Assembly (NCBI GenBank): GCA_030431635.1
Contig: JAUIIL010000008.1
Coordinates: 124,001-188,000, forward strand
From: Bacteriovoracia bacterium
GTDB lineage: Bacteria > Bdellovibrionota > Bacteriovoracia > Bacteriovoracales > Bacteriovoracaceae
Reading direction: 5' to 3'
DNA length: 64,000 nucleotides
This document shows, piece after piece, positions 1-8,591 of this stretch. Each line of letters begins with the position of its first letter. Within the stretch, counting starts at the first letter, position 1. The notes below the pieces were generated by a model that ran no database searches, had not been told where the DNA came from, and saw nothing but the letters and a program-made list of their open reading frames with translations. The translations under genes and the position numbers were made by a program.

Positions 1-178
1 AGAGTTATCAACCCCATGCCAACAAGAAGTTTTCTCACATGGACATTTGAAATTATTTGTAGAAAAAGAGTTTAAAAATAAATTAATAGAAGAGTTAATT
101 CAAAAAAACATTGAAATTAGTTCTTTATCGCTTAAAAAAGTTACTCTTGAAGAAATTTTTTATAGGACAGAAAAGTGA
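1..178 (+). CDS. ABC transporter ATP-binding protein, C-terminal end (partial)
   Basis: Only the last 58 codons (frame beginning at base 2) are inside the window. They end at TGA 176-178, which overlaps the GTG start of the next gene. The tail reads like the regulatory C-terminus of an ABC-2 type exporter ATPase: an alpha/beta segment finishing with TLEEIFYRTEK, close to the common TLEDVFL ending of that family. The catalytic motifs lie upstream of the window. The call depends on this ending and on the permease that follows directly. Confidence 0.6.
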   Translation, partial: ELSTPCQQEVFSHGHLKLFVEKEFKNKLIEELIQKNIEISSLSLKKVTLEEIFYRTEK

Positions 179-942
179 ATTCTATCAAAGTCGTTGCTTG
201 GTATACATTTAAAGAACTTTTTAAGAGTCGAATCCTTATTAATACCTTCTTTCTCGGCTGTGCATTAATTACAATTTGCTATATCGCTTCAGAGTTCACT
301 TATGGCACACCAGGAAGAATTGCTATTGATTTTGGCCTAGGCACACTTACTTTATCTAGTGTTGGCATCTCGCTCTTTTTAGGAGTTAGTTTGATTTCTA
401 AAGAACTTGAAACCAAAACGGTTTATATGGTTATATCAAGACCTGTTACGAGAACCCAGTTTTTAATTGGAAAAATAATAGGCTTTCTTACAATTTTATT
501 TTTGAATCTATTCATACTCTCTACGATGGCCCTACTAACATTTAAATCTTATGGAGGAGTGATTTCTCCTTTAATTATATGGAATATTTTTTATACTTTT
601 TTGGAATCATGTTTAGTTTTACTTATAGTGGTTCTTTTTACTCTAAATACTAATAATACAGTATCTGTTATTTCTGCTCTTGTTCTCTATATTGTAGGGC
701 ATTCAATAGATCCGAGGACAATTATGTATTTTGTTGAAGGGAGACCTGGGTTTGAAGCTTTGATTAAATTTTATCATTTCGTTCTTCCTGGTTTTTACAA
801 ATTCAACATAAAGGATTTTGTTATTTATAAACAGGAACTAGAGATAGATTATCTTATTTCTTCTTTAAGCTATGGCTTGATTTATTCATTATTTGTTTTA
901 TTTCTTATTATTTTTGTTTTTAATAAAAAAGATATTGCATGA
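175..942 (+). CDS. ABC-2 type transporter permease
   Basis: A 255-residue membrane protein with about six hydrophobic segments (near residues 20-40, 55-75, 100-125, 135-160, 165-180 and 230-250). The pattern fits an ABC-2 permease: a SKELETKT-type cytoplasmic motif after TM2, then VISRPVTR. With the ATPase encoded just upstream it would form an exporter; the substrate cannot be read from sequence. The GTG start overlaps the ATPase stop (GTGA), showing translational coupling. Its 3' end overlaps the prepilin peptidase start by 4 bases, so all three genes probably share one transcript. Confidence 0.8.
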   Translation: MNSIKVVAWYTFKELFKSRILINTFFLGCALITICYIASEFTYGTPGRIAIDFGLGTLTLSSVGISLFLGVSLISKELETKTVYMVISRPVTRTQFLIGKIIGFLTILFLNLFILSTMALLTFKSYGGVISPLIIWNIFYTFLESCLVLLIVVLFTLNTNNTVSVISALVLYIVGHSIDPRTIMYFVEGRPGFEALIKFYHFVLPGFYKFNIKDFVIYKQELEIDYLISSLSYGLIYSLFVLFLIIFVFNKKDIA

Positions 943-1712
943 TTGAAGTTATTTTAAAATTATATGCAACGTTAATTGCATTGATGTTTGGGAGTCTTGC
1001 CAATGTTCTCATTTTACGACTTCCTAAAGGGGAAGATCCGGTATTTGCTTCTTCTCACTGTCCAAGTTGTAAACAAAAACTAAGATGGTTTATGAATATA
1101 CCTCTTATTAGTTTTTTTCTTCTCAAAGGAAAATGTCGTTTTTGTTCAAGTTCAATAAGTTGGCAGTATCCATTAATAGAGCTTTTTGTGGCAGTCGCTG
1201 GTTTTCTACTTGCTCCAAAATCTCTGGCTCAAGATGATATTTTATTATTTTTTATTTATTTTTTTATTTTTTATAGTTTTGTTATTCATTTTGTTATTGA
1301 TGTTAAGCATCAAATTTTGCCAGATTCGATTAATCTTTTTCTTTTATTAGTCGTTGTTATCTATCTTTTCTTTTATGGTGATTGGTCTAAGGCTTTATAC
1401 GGGTTTCTTGTTGGTTTTGGTGGAACATATAGTGTGACTTGGTTGTTTTACAAGTTCAGAGGTGTTGTGGGTCTAGGTGGAGGAGATATTAAGCTTTTTG
1501 GGGTATTAGGACTTTTGTTAGGACCTGTTGGAATTATTCAAAATATCTTTGTCAGTTGCTTTCTAGGTTCTCTTGTTGGAGTTATTTTTATTTTAACAGG
1601 GAAAATGAAAAAAGATTCACCAATGCCCTTTGGACCTTTCATTATTTTAACTGCTTTTTGGCAAATTTTTTTCGAGTCTAGCTTTCACAATATCCTTAAG
1701 TTGTTATTTTAA
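939..1712 (+). CDS. pilD: Type IV prepilin peptidase (A24 family, PilD-like)
   Basis: A 257-residue polytopic membrane aspartic protease that cleaves, and in this family usually N-methylates, type IV prepilins. It has the full-length PilD layout. The N-terminal cytoplasmic zinc module shows CPSCK (near 41) and CRFC (near 66). The catalytic aspartates sit in VIDVKHQILPD (near 126) and in the hallmark GGGDIKLFG (near 182). It lies just upstream of pilMNOPQ, so it most likely serves the T4aP pilins. A second, shorter A24 peptidase is encoded inside the Tad locus at 52517-53023. ATG overlaps the permease stop. Confidence 0.93.
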   Translation: MIEVILKLYATLIALMFGSLANVLILRLPKGEDPVFASSHCPSCKQKLRWFMNIPLISFFLLKGKCRFCSSSISWQYPLIELFVAVAGFLLAPKSLAQDDILLFFIYFFIFYSFVIHFVIDVKHQILPDSINLFLLLVVVIYLFFYGDWSKALYGFLVGFGGTYSVTWLFYKFRGVVGLGGGDIKLFGVLGLLLGPVGIIQNIFVSCFLGSLVGVIFILTGKMKKDSPMPFGPFIILTAFWQIFFESSFHNILKLLF

Positions 1713-1746
1713 TGCTTGATTAAAATAGTCAGAAAAGACTAAATCC

Positions 1747-1776
1747 TTGAAATGATAAAAGTAATCTAGGTATAAT
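1747..1776 (+). promoter_or_regulatory. Sigma-70-like promoter of the pil operon
   Basis: TTGAAA (1747-1752) and a consensus TATAAT (1771-1776) are separated by 18 bases, about 50 bases before the pilM start. It is the best promoter in the 113-base gap after pilD. A small perfect dyad follows in the leader. Confidence 0.65.
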
Positions 1777-1784
1777 AACACATA

Positions 1785-1800
1785 AGTCTATCGTTAGACT
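1785..1800 (+). repeat. Inverted repeat in the pilM leader
   Basis: AGTCTA and TAGACT flank a 4-base loop (TCGT), about 9 bases after the -10 box, so at or just after the expected transcription start. It could be an operator or a short 5' hairpin; sequence alone does not decide. Confidence 0.4.
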
Positions 1801-1825
1801 AAAAGGCAAAATAGGTTCGTATAAA

Positions 1826-2887
1826 GTGAGTGGATTAGATAACATTCTTTCCCAGCTAGTGCCATCTTCAGGTAAGACGATCGGTGTCGATATTGGTTCG
1901 GGATATATTAAGGTGTGTGAACTTAAGGGAAATACGATAAGCCGTTTTGGTTTATCGGCTCTTTCTGAAGCAGCTATTATTGAGGATGAAATTCAAAAAT
2001 CTGAAGAGCTTATTACAAAAATAAAAAACACAATAAAAGAAGCAGGGTGCAAAGGAAAGAGCGTTGCGATGTCGATCCAAGGACCTAATACTGTCATTAA
2101 AAGAATGCAGGTACCAGAGGGAAGTGATGATGAAGTTGAAGATCATATTCTTTGGGAGTCGGAGCAGTATATTCCTTTCGGGGCCGATGATGCACAAATA
2201 AGTTTTTTTATTATTGGTACAAATGATGGTGGTGGTAAAGATGTTATTTTGACCGCTGCTAGAGATGATACCATTCATGCATTTGAAAAGGTTGTTATTG
2301 AAGCAGGCTATGCACCTAAGGTTGTTGAAATATCATCGTTATCTTTAGCGAATTTATTTGAAAAATGTTATGAGGACTATTCAAACTCTGGGCAGACTTA
2401 TGCCCTTATTGACTTTGGAGCTCAAACAACAAAAGTCATCATCTATCGTTCTGGTGCTCCTTTGTTTTGTAAAGAGATTCCAATCGGCGGTGTTCTTGTT
2501 ACTGAAGAGATTCAACGTCAAATGGGTGTTAGCTATAGCGAGGCAGAGGATTTAAAAATCAATGGGGATGCTTCAGGAAATTTACCAGAAGAAATAATGG
2601 GAATCATAGACGAGCACAGTCAAAATCTTTTTGAAGATGTTAAAAAGTCTTTGAACTTTTTTATTTCAGGAGGGAGTGATAATACCATTGAGCTGTGTTT
2701 GATAACAGGTGGAAACTCGAGACTTCCGGGTTTAGAAGAAGGGCTAGAAGAAGTGTTAGGAATTGATGTGGAATTCTTTGACCCCTTAAGAAAGTTAAAA
2801 GTTGATTCTTCTATTGGAGAATTTGAAATAGAACAAATGAAGTATATGGGAAATATTGCAGCAGGTTTATCGATGAGGGTTGTTTAA
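1826..2887 (+). CDS. pilM: Type IV pilus assembly protein PilM
   Basis: A 353-residue actin-like ATPase of the T4aP inner-membrane alignment complex, acting on the cytoplasmic face and binding the PilN tail. The nucleotide fold is visible as GVDIGSGYIKV (near 20), a second phosphate-type loop around ALIDFGAQTTKV (near 192) and the late LITGGNSRLPGL (near 290). The start is GTG; the next gene begins at the base after the stop. A sigma-70-like promoter lies about 50 bases upstream. It is the first gene of a complete pilMNOPQ set, which gives high confidence. Confidence 0.93.
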   Translation: MSGLDNILSQLVPSSGKTIGVDIGSGYIKVCELKGNTISRFGLSALSEAAIIEDEIQKSEELITKIKNTIKEAGCKGKSVAMSIQGPNTVIKRMQVPEGSDDEVEDHILWESEQYIPFGADDAQISFFIIGTNDGGGKDVILTAARDDTIHAFEKVVIEAGYAPKVVEISSLSLANLFEKCYEDYSNSGQTYALIDFGAQTTKVIIYRSGAPLFCKEIPIGGVLVTEEIQRQMGVSYSEAEDLKINGDASGNLPEEIMGIIDEHSQNLFEDVKKSLNFFISGGSDNTIELCLITGGNSRLPGLEEGLEEVLGIDVEFFDPLRKLKVDSSIGEFEIEQMKYMGNIAAGLSMRVV

Positions 2888-3484
2888 ATGATTGAGACAA
2901 ACTTATCAATATCTCATAAACCAACAGAGCTTCCTGTTGTAGCGGGTGTTGATCTTAATCTTGTTAATATAAAACTTGTTGTCATTGTTATTGTCATTGG
3001 TTTTTTTCTTCCAGACATGCTTATTACTCCAACTTGGCAATCAGATTTATCTGATATTCAAAACCAGGTTAAAACTCTCAATGTTGAAAATCAAAAACTG
3101 ACAAAAGAGAAAAGTAAGTATCGCTACATAGAAGATCAAATAAAAGAACTCCAATCACAGGAAACAAGACTTAAAGAGCGACTTAATGTCGTAAGAAGTA
3201 TCATAAAAACGAGAAGGACTCCTTTGAATATTTTGTTGTATTTGGCGAAAAATATTCCAGAGGATTTATGGATAACAAAACTTGAAATTAAACAGGACAA
3301 ATTCATTCTTGATGGAAAGTCGCTTTCTTTTTCAAGCGTTGGAAAATTCGTGGGGAGTTTAAGAAACTCAATTTTCTTTAATAAAGATTTGAAAATGTCT
3401 TCGACGAAATCAGAAGAAGATCAAAAAACAGGAGTGAGATTAGAAACTTTTGGCATTACAGCTTCCATAGCGAGGTTTGAATGA
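2888..3484 (+). CDS. pilN: Type IV pilus assembly protein PilN
   Basis: A 198-residue bitopic inner-membrane protein. A short cytoplasmic N-terminus (for PilM docking), one TM segment near residues 30-48, a coiled coil near 55-105, and a periplasmic ferredoxin-like domain with the family-typical segment NIPEDLWITKLEI. It pairs with PilO. It starts at the base after the pilM stop and overlaps pilO by 4 bases (ATGA), so the three are tightly coupled. Confidence 0.9.
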   Translation: MIETNLSISHKPTELPVVAGVDLNLVNIKLVVIVIVIGFFLPDMLITPTWQSDLSDIQNQVKTLNVENQKLTKEKSKYRYIEDQIKELQSQETRLKERLNVVRSIIKTRRTPLNILLYLAKNIPEDLWITKLEIKQDKFILDGKSLSFSSVGKFVGSLRNSIFFNKDLKMSSTKSEEDQKTGVRLETFGITASIARFE

Positions 3485-4125
3485 AAAAGCTTTCTCAAAA
3501 TCTACACCTTTTTATTGCGGGATTATTTATCGTTCAAATTTACTTTATGTATGAAGAATACGTTGGGCAAAAAGATCAAATTTCATCCAACCTTAGTAAC
3601 CTCAGAACAAAAATTGGAGCAGCTAAAAAGAAAATTAGAGAACTCAAAGTTTTTGAAGCAAACTTGGAAGAATCCAAAAAAAGAGTTAAAGAGGTTGTTG
3701 AAAAAATTGAGTTAGTTCAAAAACAGCTTCCTACGGCCATTAGTGATACAGAGGTTTTAGATTTTATTTCAAATGAAGCAGTTAATATTAATGTTCAGGA
3801 CACAATTCTTCAGCCTAAAGAAGAAGAGTTAAATGGTTTTTATTATGCGAAAAAGTATAAATTCGAAGGAAATGGAACTTTTCTACAGTTTGCAGTTCTT
3901 TTTGAAAGAATCTACAACACAGAAAGATTGTTTAATATTGAAGAAGTCACTTTCGATCAGAAAAATGAAATGAGTCAAAAAGGACGTTTTCACATTGTTA
4001 ATATGAAAACTGTTGTGGAGTCTTATCGCTACAACACCGATTACAAAGAAAAATCAGGAATTGAAGAAATTGAAAGTAAGTACAAAAAAAATGGTGCACC
4101 TCCTAGTAAAAAGAGAAAGAAATAA
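3481..4125 (+). CDS. pilO: Type IV pilus assembly protein PilO
   Basis: A 214-residue bitopic protein with a TM segment near residues 9-25, a long coiled coil (about 28-85) with a LPTAISDTEVLDFI segment typical of PilO, and a periplasmic domain. It forms heterodimers with PilN to connect the motor platform to the secretin through PilP. The C-terminus is a basic tail rich in Lys. It overlaps pilN by 4 bases and is followed by pilP after 3 bases. Confidence 0.9.
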   Translation: MKKLSQNLHLFIAGLFIVQIYFMYEEYVGQKDQISSNLSNLRTKIGAAKKKIRELKVFEANLEESKKRVKEVVEKIELVQKQLPTAISDTEVLDFISNEAVNINVQDTILQPKEEELNGFYYAKKYKFEGNGTFLQFAVLFERIYNTERLFNIEEVTFDQKNEMSQKGRFHIVNMKTVVESYRYNTDYKEKSGIEEIESKYKKNGAPPSKKRKK

Positions 4126-4128
4126 AGT

Positions 4129-4602
4129 ATGAAAATAATTGTAATGATGGCTTTATTCACATTTGTTTCTTGGGGTGCTACAAAACCGGGTAAGTATATA
4201 AAGGAAGTCTCAAAAATTGAAAAACCATTTGAAATGAGAGACCCTTTTAAACCTCCAATGATAGAATCTAAGAAAATTGTTAAAACTGAAAAAGGGACGT
4301 ATAGAAATGGAATTTATACAAATCTCCCATCCTATAAAGATCTAAATCTTGAGAATATCAAAATTGTTGGTGTTGTGGTTGGTGCACAAAGAAGGGCCAT
4401 GGCCAAATTTAAAGATAAATCGAGTAAAAGTAAAAATACCGACGAGAACATCTTTGTTTTAAAAGAAGGAATGAAGATAGGAGCTGAAAAAGCCGAGCTT
4501 AAAGCTATCCTACCAGGTGGTGTTGTTTTTGTTGAGAAAATTACTAATGTATACGGACAAGATGAATATTTAGAAACAGTTATCCCAATTTCCCAAGAAT
4601 AA
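4129..4602 (+). CDS. pilP: Type IV pilus assembly protein PilP
   Basis: A 157-residue periplasmic protein linking PilN/PilO to the PilQ secretin. It has an N-terminal signal segment (residues 1-17) but no lipobox cysteine, unlike classical PilP lipoproteins, so membrane anchoring may be lost or replaced. The typical RDPFKPP motif (near 38) and the LKEGMKIG/VVFVEK beta-domain (near 110-145) identify the family. Position between pilO and pilQ supports the call. Confidence 0.85.
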   Translation: MKIIVMMALFTFVSWGATKPGKYIKEVSKIEKPFEMRDPFKPPMIESKKIVKTEKGTYRNGIYTNLPSYKDLNLENIKIVGVVVGAQRRAMAKFKDKSSKSKNTDENIFVLKEGMKIGAEKAELKAILPGGVVFVEKITNVYGQDEYLETVIPISQE

Positions 4603-4644
4603 TGATATAATATTATTGTTAGAACATCCATTGATGGAGTTAGT

Positions 4645-6468
4645 ATGAAAAAAGGATTTTTTCAAATATGTTTAGCAACTATTGCTTACTTGATTTTTAT
4701 TTTTCAAGCGAATGCTAATTCAATAAAAAACATAAATTTTTATCAATCTGGTGACATTAGTTACTTTGAAATCGATCTTGATAAAGAAGCTTGGGCTGAA
4801 AGACAGCACATTACCGACGATAAGCAAATTATTTTGGACTTAAAAGATGTAAAAGCTGCTTCAAGTAAACTAAGAGGAATTGATACTTCTGAATTTAGTG
4901 GGTCAACTGTTTATATCTCTGGATATAAAAAACCCGGAACTAAAAATGATGTCAGGTTTGCTATTCAACTAAGAGAAAACGTTCGTTCAAAATTAGAAAG
5001 AAAAGATAATAAAGTTATTCTTGCCATCGAGAATAGGTTCGGTGTTTTTAATAAAGCTGATGTCGAACAAGCAGAGAAACAAAATCCTGTTGTAAGTAGC
5101 CTTGAAGGCAGTACTAACCCTAATATTCATGTTCCTAAATCGACTGACATTATTGATATTATTGAAAATCTAACTCTCTCTGGTCCCAAAAAATATGTTG
5201 GAAAAAAGATCTCTATCAATGTCAAAAATGTGAAAGTAACAGATCTTCTAAAAATGTTAGCAGATACTTCTGGTTTCAATATTATTATTGATGAAGAGGT
5301 AGATAAAGCAAAACCTCTGACTCTTACTTTTACTAATATTCCTTGGGATCAAGCTTTAGATACAGTTTTGAATTTAAGTACTCTAGTGGCCAATAAAAAC
5401 GATAATATTTTAATGGTTACAACTTATGAAAAAGCTGTCGCAGAAAAAGAGAAAAAATTAGAAAACGAGAAAAAGATTGCTGAAAAAGAACCGCTTGTAA
5501 CTAAAATTTTCCCAATTAGTTTTGCGACTCTTGCTGATATTGAAACAATTTTAAAAGATTACTTAACAGATAAGAGAGGAAAAATTACTAAAGATGAGAG
5601 AACAAACTCCCTTATCGTTAAAGATACTGTTGATGTCATCGAAAAAATGAAAAAAATAGTAGAGACTTTGGACACTCAAACCCCTCAAATATTAATTGAA
5701 GCAAAAATCGTTGAAGCTTCAGAGTCTTATTCAAAAAGACTTGGATTGGAGAGCGGAATCACATTTGGTTATGATCCAGTATCACCTGTTGGGACTTCTG
5801 AAGGGCCTGGTTTCTCTTTTAACTCGGCGACAACTACAGACAATTCAAATTTCATTGGAGTCTCAATTGCTGTATTTAAAAGGCTGAATGATTTGAGTTT
5901 TAATCTCCAATTAATGGAAAATGAGTCAAAGGGGCGTATTGTTTCTAGTCCCAAAATCATTACTCAAAACAAAAAAGCAGCTTCTATCACAAGTACAGAG
6001 CAAACAAGCTATAGGGTTGCGAACGCTATAACAGCAGGTGATACGACAACGGCTACTTCTGGCTTATCTGTTGACTTTGAAGCGATTCAAGCAGACTTAA
6101 CACTTAACGTAACTCCTCAAGTAACGAATGAAGGTTCAATAAATCTAGAAGTTGATTTATCAAAATCAGGTTTTGGAACTCAGCCTTTTACAGATGGACC
6201 TCCTGATAAAACAAGCCGAAATATTAAGACAAACGTGTTAGTTGATAATGGTTCTACAATAGTTATCGGGGGACTTTATAAAACGGAGAAGCTCTCATCT
6301 GAGTCTGGGGTTCCTTTTTTGAAAGATCTTCCTCTCCTTGGTTGGTTATTTAGAACTCCTGTTAACGATCAGTCATCTCGAAGTGAGCTTATTATCTTTC
6401 TTACTCCAAGAATTATTAATCAAGAAGAAGCAGGTCTTGTTGATAGAACTTCTATAATAGATACATAA
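4645..6468 (+). CDS. pilQ: Type IV pilus secretin PilQ
   Basis: A 607-residue outer-membrane secretin through which the T4aP fibre emerges. Order: signal peptide (1-25), one AMIN-type domain (about 28-130), an STN/secretin N0-like domain (about 187-265), an N1 domain (about 285-345) and the C-terminal secretin domain with VPFLKDLPLLGWLFR near 560. Only one AMIN domain is seen, which makes it shorter than Pseudomonas or Neisseria PilQ. A GGAG ribosome site precedes the ATG, and the TPR gene follows after 3 bases. Confidence 0.93.
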   Translation: MKKGFFQICLATIAYLIFIFQANANSIKNINFYQSGDISYFEIDLDKEAWAERQHITDDKQIILDLKDVKAASSKLRGIDTSEFSGSTVYISGYKKPGTKNDVRFAIQLRENVRSKLERKDNKVILAIENRFGVFNKADVEQAEKQNPVVSSLEGSTNPNIHVPKSTDIIDIIENLTLSGPKKYVGKKISINVKNVKVTDLLKMLADTSGFNIIIDEEVDKAKPLTLTFTNIPWDQALDTVLNLSTLVANKNDNILMVTTYEKAVAEKEKKLENEKKIAEKEPLVTKIFPISFATLADIETILKDYLTDKRGKITKDERTNSLIVKDTVDVIEKMKKIVETLDTQTPQILIEAKIVEASESYSKRLGLESGITFGYDPVSPVGTSEGPGFSFNSATTTDNSNFIGVSIAVFKRLNDLSFNLQLMENESKGRIVSSPKIITQNKKAASITSTEQTSYRVANAITAGDTTTATSGLSVDFEAIQADLTLNVTPQVTNEGSINLEVDLSKSGFGTQPFTDGPPDKTSRNIKTNVLVDNGSTIVIGGLYKTEKLSSESGVPFLKDLPLLGWLFRTPVNDQSSRSELIIFLTPRIINQEEAGLVDRTSIIDT

Positions 6469-6471
6469 AAT

Positions 6472-7494
6472 ATGAGTAAGAAGAAATCATCGTTACTAGT
6501 AAAATATTTAAATCTCTATAGACAAAAACCAAGTTCTAAAGTTTTTGCACCACTGGCTGAATCGTATAGAAAGCTAGGAATGATTGATGAAGCTCTTAAA
6601 GTTCTCTCTGATGGACTAACTCATAATCCGAACTATGTTCTAGGCCACCTTGTTTTGGCTAATTGCTATTATGATCAAGATAAATTTGATAAGGCCTATG
6701 AAGCTCTTAAGCCCTTCGTTCAGGAAAATATAGAAAATATAAGTTTGCAAAAACTTTTTGCCCAATCTTGTCTTAAAACGGGAAGGCTTGAAGAATCTCT
6801 ACAAACTTTTAAATATTTAATGTTCTTAAACCCTAAAGATGATGAAGTTTTAAGAAAAGTTAAAGCACTAGAAGACGATCTAAGAGTAAGCGAACCTGTT
6901 AAAAAAGAGGAACTTAGCTATAAGGAAATGTATCCAGATAGTTGGGTGGAAGTAAATTTTCATCAAAATCACCCTCAAACAAACTTAAATCAAGAATATG
7001 AAGAAGAAGAAACTATTATAGAAGAAGATTCTGCAGATAATTGGGAGATAACTCAAAGTAAAATAGGAAATGTTTTTAAAGGTCAGGAAGAAGAAATAGA
7101 ACATGAAAAAAGCCGAACTATTCGAGAGCAACAAATCATTGAAGAACCCCCAATTAAACCTGTTCAAGAAAGAGAAACTAAACCAAAAAGCACCCCCGTT
7201 ATTACCCATACTCTTGTTGAGCTATATTGTGAGCAAAAACATTATGACAAGGCACGCGAGATCTTAGAAAAAATTCTCGAGCTAAATCCAGATGATGAAA
7301 AATCCTATGCCAAACTTGAAGAAATTAAACATCTCGAGCAAAGAAATGATTATGAAGAAGTAGAGCACGAGAAACTCCTTAATTATATTGAACAAAACGT
7401 TAAGGCCAAAGATCCTACCTATGAGATGATTTCTGATAAATTCAATATTTTCTTGGAAGCCTTGCGTTCCAAAGCTGCTATCATATCAATGTAG
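6472..7494 (+). CDS. TPR-repeat protein of the pil operon
   Basis: A 340-residue protein without a signal peptide. TPR-like helical pairs occur at about 17-135 and again near 245-290 (YDKAREILEKILELNPDD), separated by a very acidic, low-complexity linker at about 165-240. It starts 3 bases after the pilQ stop and is the last gene of the pil transcript. A pilus-linked assembly or regulatory role is likely from context only; it is not a typical PilF/PilW because the signal peptide and lipobox are absent. Confidence 0.6.
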   Translation: MSKKKSSLLVKYLNLYRQKPSSKVFAPLAESYRKLGMIDEALKVLSDGLTHNPNYVLGHLVLANCYYDQDKFDKAYEALKPFVQENIENISLQKLFAQSCLKTGRLEESLQTFKYLMFLNPKDDEVLRKVKALEDDLRVSEPVKKEELSYKEMYPDSWVEVNFHQNHPQTNLNQEYEEEETIIEEDSADNWEITQSKIGNVFKGQEEEIEHEKSRTIREQQIIEEPPIKPVQERETKPKSTPVITHTLVELYCEQKHYDKAREILEKILELNPDDEKSYAKLEEIKHLEQRNDYEEVEHEKLLNYIEQNVKAKDPTYEMISDKFNIFLEALRSKAAIISM

Positions 7495-7525
7495 CGCGAT
7501 GCAGCATTGGCTCGAGATACAACTG

Positions 7526-7554
7526 TTGACTGCTCATGTGGCCGAAACGATAAT
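7526..7554 (+). promoter_or_regulatory. Sigma-70-like promoter of efp-accBC
   Basis: TTGACT (7526-7531) and GATAAT (7549-7554) are spaced by 17 bases, 28 bases before the efp start. It separates the pil transcript from the efp-accB-accC group. Confidence 0.7.
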
Positions 7555-7582
7555 GCCTAAATAACAATGCAAAAGGAAAGAG

Positions 7583-8149
7583 ATGTATCAGACAACAGAC
7601 TTTAGAAAGGGTCTTAAAATAGAAATGGAAGGTAAGCTTTTTATTATTGTTGAATCCACTCATGTGAATCCAGGGAAAGGTTCGGCTTTTGTTAAAACAA
7701 GGCTTAAAAACATGGAAACGGGACAAGTTTTAGAAAGAACTTTCAAGTCGGGGGTTGATACTGTAGGGAAGCCAGATTTTGAAGATAAAGAGTGTGAGTA
7801 CATGTACGAAGATCCAGAGGGATTTAACTTTATGGATCAAAATACCTATGAAACGATTCATTTAAACTTTGACCAAATTGGCGATGCCAAAAACTTTCTT
7901 CAAGAAGGAATTAAAATTCAGGTTTTATATTATAATGGAAAACCCATTTCCATCGATCTTCCGAATTTTGTTGAGTTGTCAGTAACAGAAACCGATCCTG
8001 GCTTAAAAGGGGATACGGCAAGTGGCGGAAAAAAGAAAGCTGTCATGGAAACAGGACTTCAAGTTAATGTCCCTTTGTTTATCAAAGAGGGTGAAAAATT
8101 AAAAATAGATACGAGAACAGGTGAGTTTGTCGAAAGAGTAAAAAAATAA
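7583..8149 (+). CDS. efp: Translation elongation factor P
   Basis: A 188-residue, full-length three-domain EF-P that relieves ribosome stalling at polyproline stretches. The modified loop is PGKGSAF with Lys32 at the tip, the residue that EpmA beta-lysylates in enterobacteria; the modifying enzyme is not in this window. The C-terminal OB domain ends in IDTRTGEFVERV. ATG follows AGGAAAGAG. It sits 11 bases before accB, an arrangement found in many bacteria. Confidence 0.95.
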   Translation: MYQTTDFRKGLKIEMEGKLFIIVESTHVNPGKGSAFVKTRLKNMETGQVLERTFKSGVDTVGKPDFEDKECEYMYEDPEGFNFMDQNTYETIHLNFDQIGDAKNFLQEGIKIQVLYYNGKPISIDLPNFVELSVTETDPGLKGDTASGGKKKAVMETGLQVNVPLFIKEGEKLKIDTRTGEFVERVKK

Positions 8150-8160
8150 AGGTATTAGTA

Positions 8161-8589
8161 ATGGACTTAAAAGACATAAAAGAATTTATTGCTTTGGCCA
8201 AAGAAGAAGGTGTGCAAGAGTTAAAATATGAAACTGATAAAATGAAAATGTCAGTAGCTTTTGCAAGCTCCGGCTCATATGTTGTAGAAACAATGCCCAC
8301 TCAAAGGCAAGTTTCTACTAAAACACCTGTTGAACCAACCACTTCGAGCGAATTTCATGAAATTAAATCTCCCTTTGTTGGAACCTTCTACTCGTCGGCT
8401 GCCCCAGGAGAACCTGCATTTGTGAAGCCAGGAGATAGAGTTAGAAAAGGACAAGTCCTTTGTATCTTAGAAGCAATGAAGATAATGAATGAAATAGAAT
8501 CTGAAGTTGACGGAGAGTTAGTTGAAGTATGTCTAAATAACGAAAGTCTTGTCGAATATGGTGAAGTCATATTTAAAATTAGGACTTAA
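8161..8589 (+). CDS. accB: Acetyl-CoA carboxylase biotin carboxyl carrier protein
   Basis: A 142-residue carrier subunit of acetyl-CoA carboxylase, the first step of fatty-acid synthesis. The C-terminal biotinyl domain contains LEAMKIMNE with the biotinylated Lys near residue 106, after the usual flexible Pro/Thr-rich linker (about 42-62). The N-terminus (DLKDIKEFI) matches family members. Followed directly by accC. Confidence 0.95.
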   Translation: MDLKDIKEFIALAKEEGVQELKYETDKMKMSVAFASSGSYVVETMPTQRQVSTKTPVEPTTSSEFHEIKSPFVGTFYSSAAPGEPAFVKPGDRVRKGQVLCILEAMKIMNEIESEVDGELVEVCLNNESLVEYGEVIFKIRT

Positions 8590-8591
8590 AC

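Noticed and set aside
1952-2278. Antisense reading frame within pilM and similar long antisense frames elsewhere
   Set aside because: These have no ribosome sites, odd composition, and lie fully opposite strong genes.
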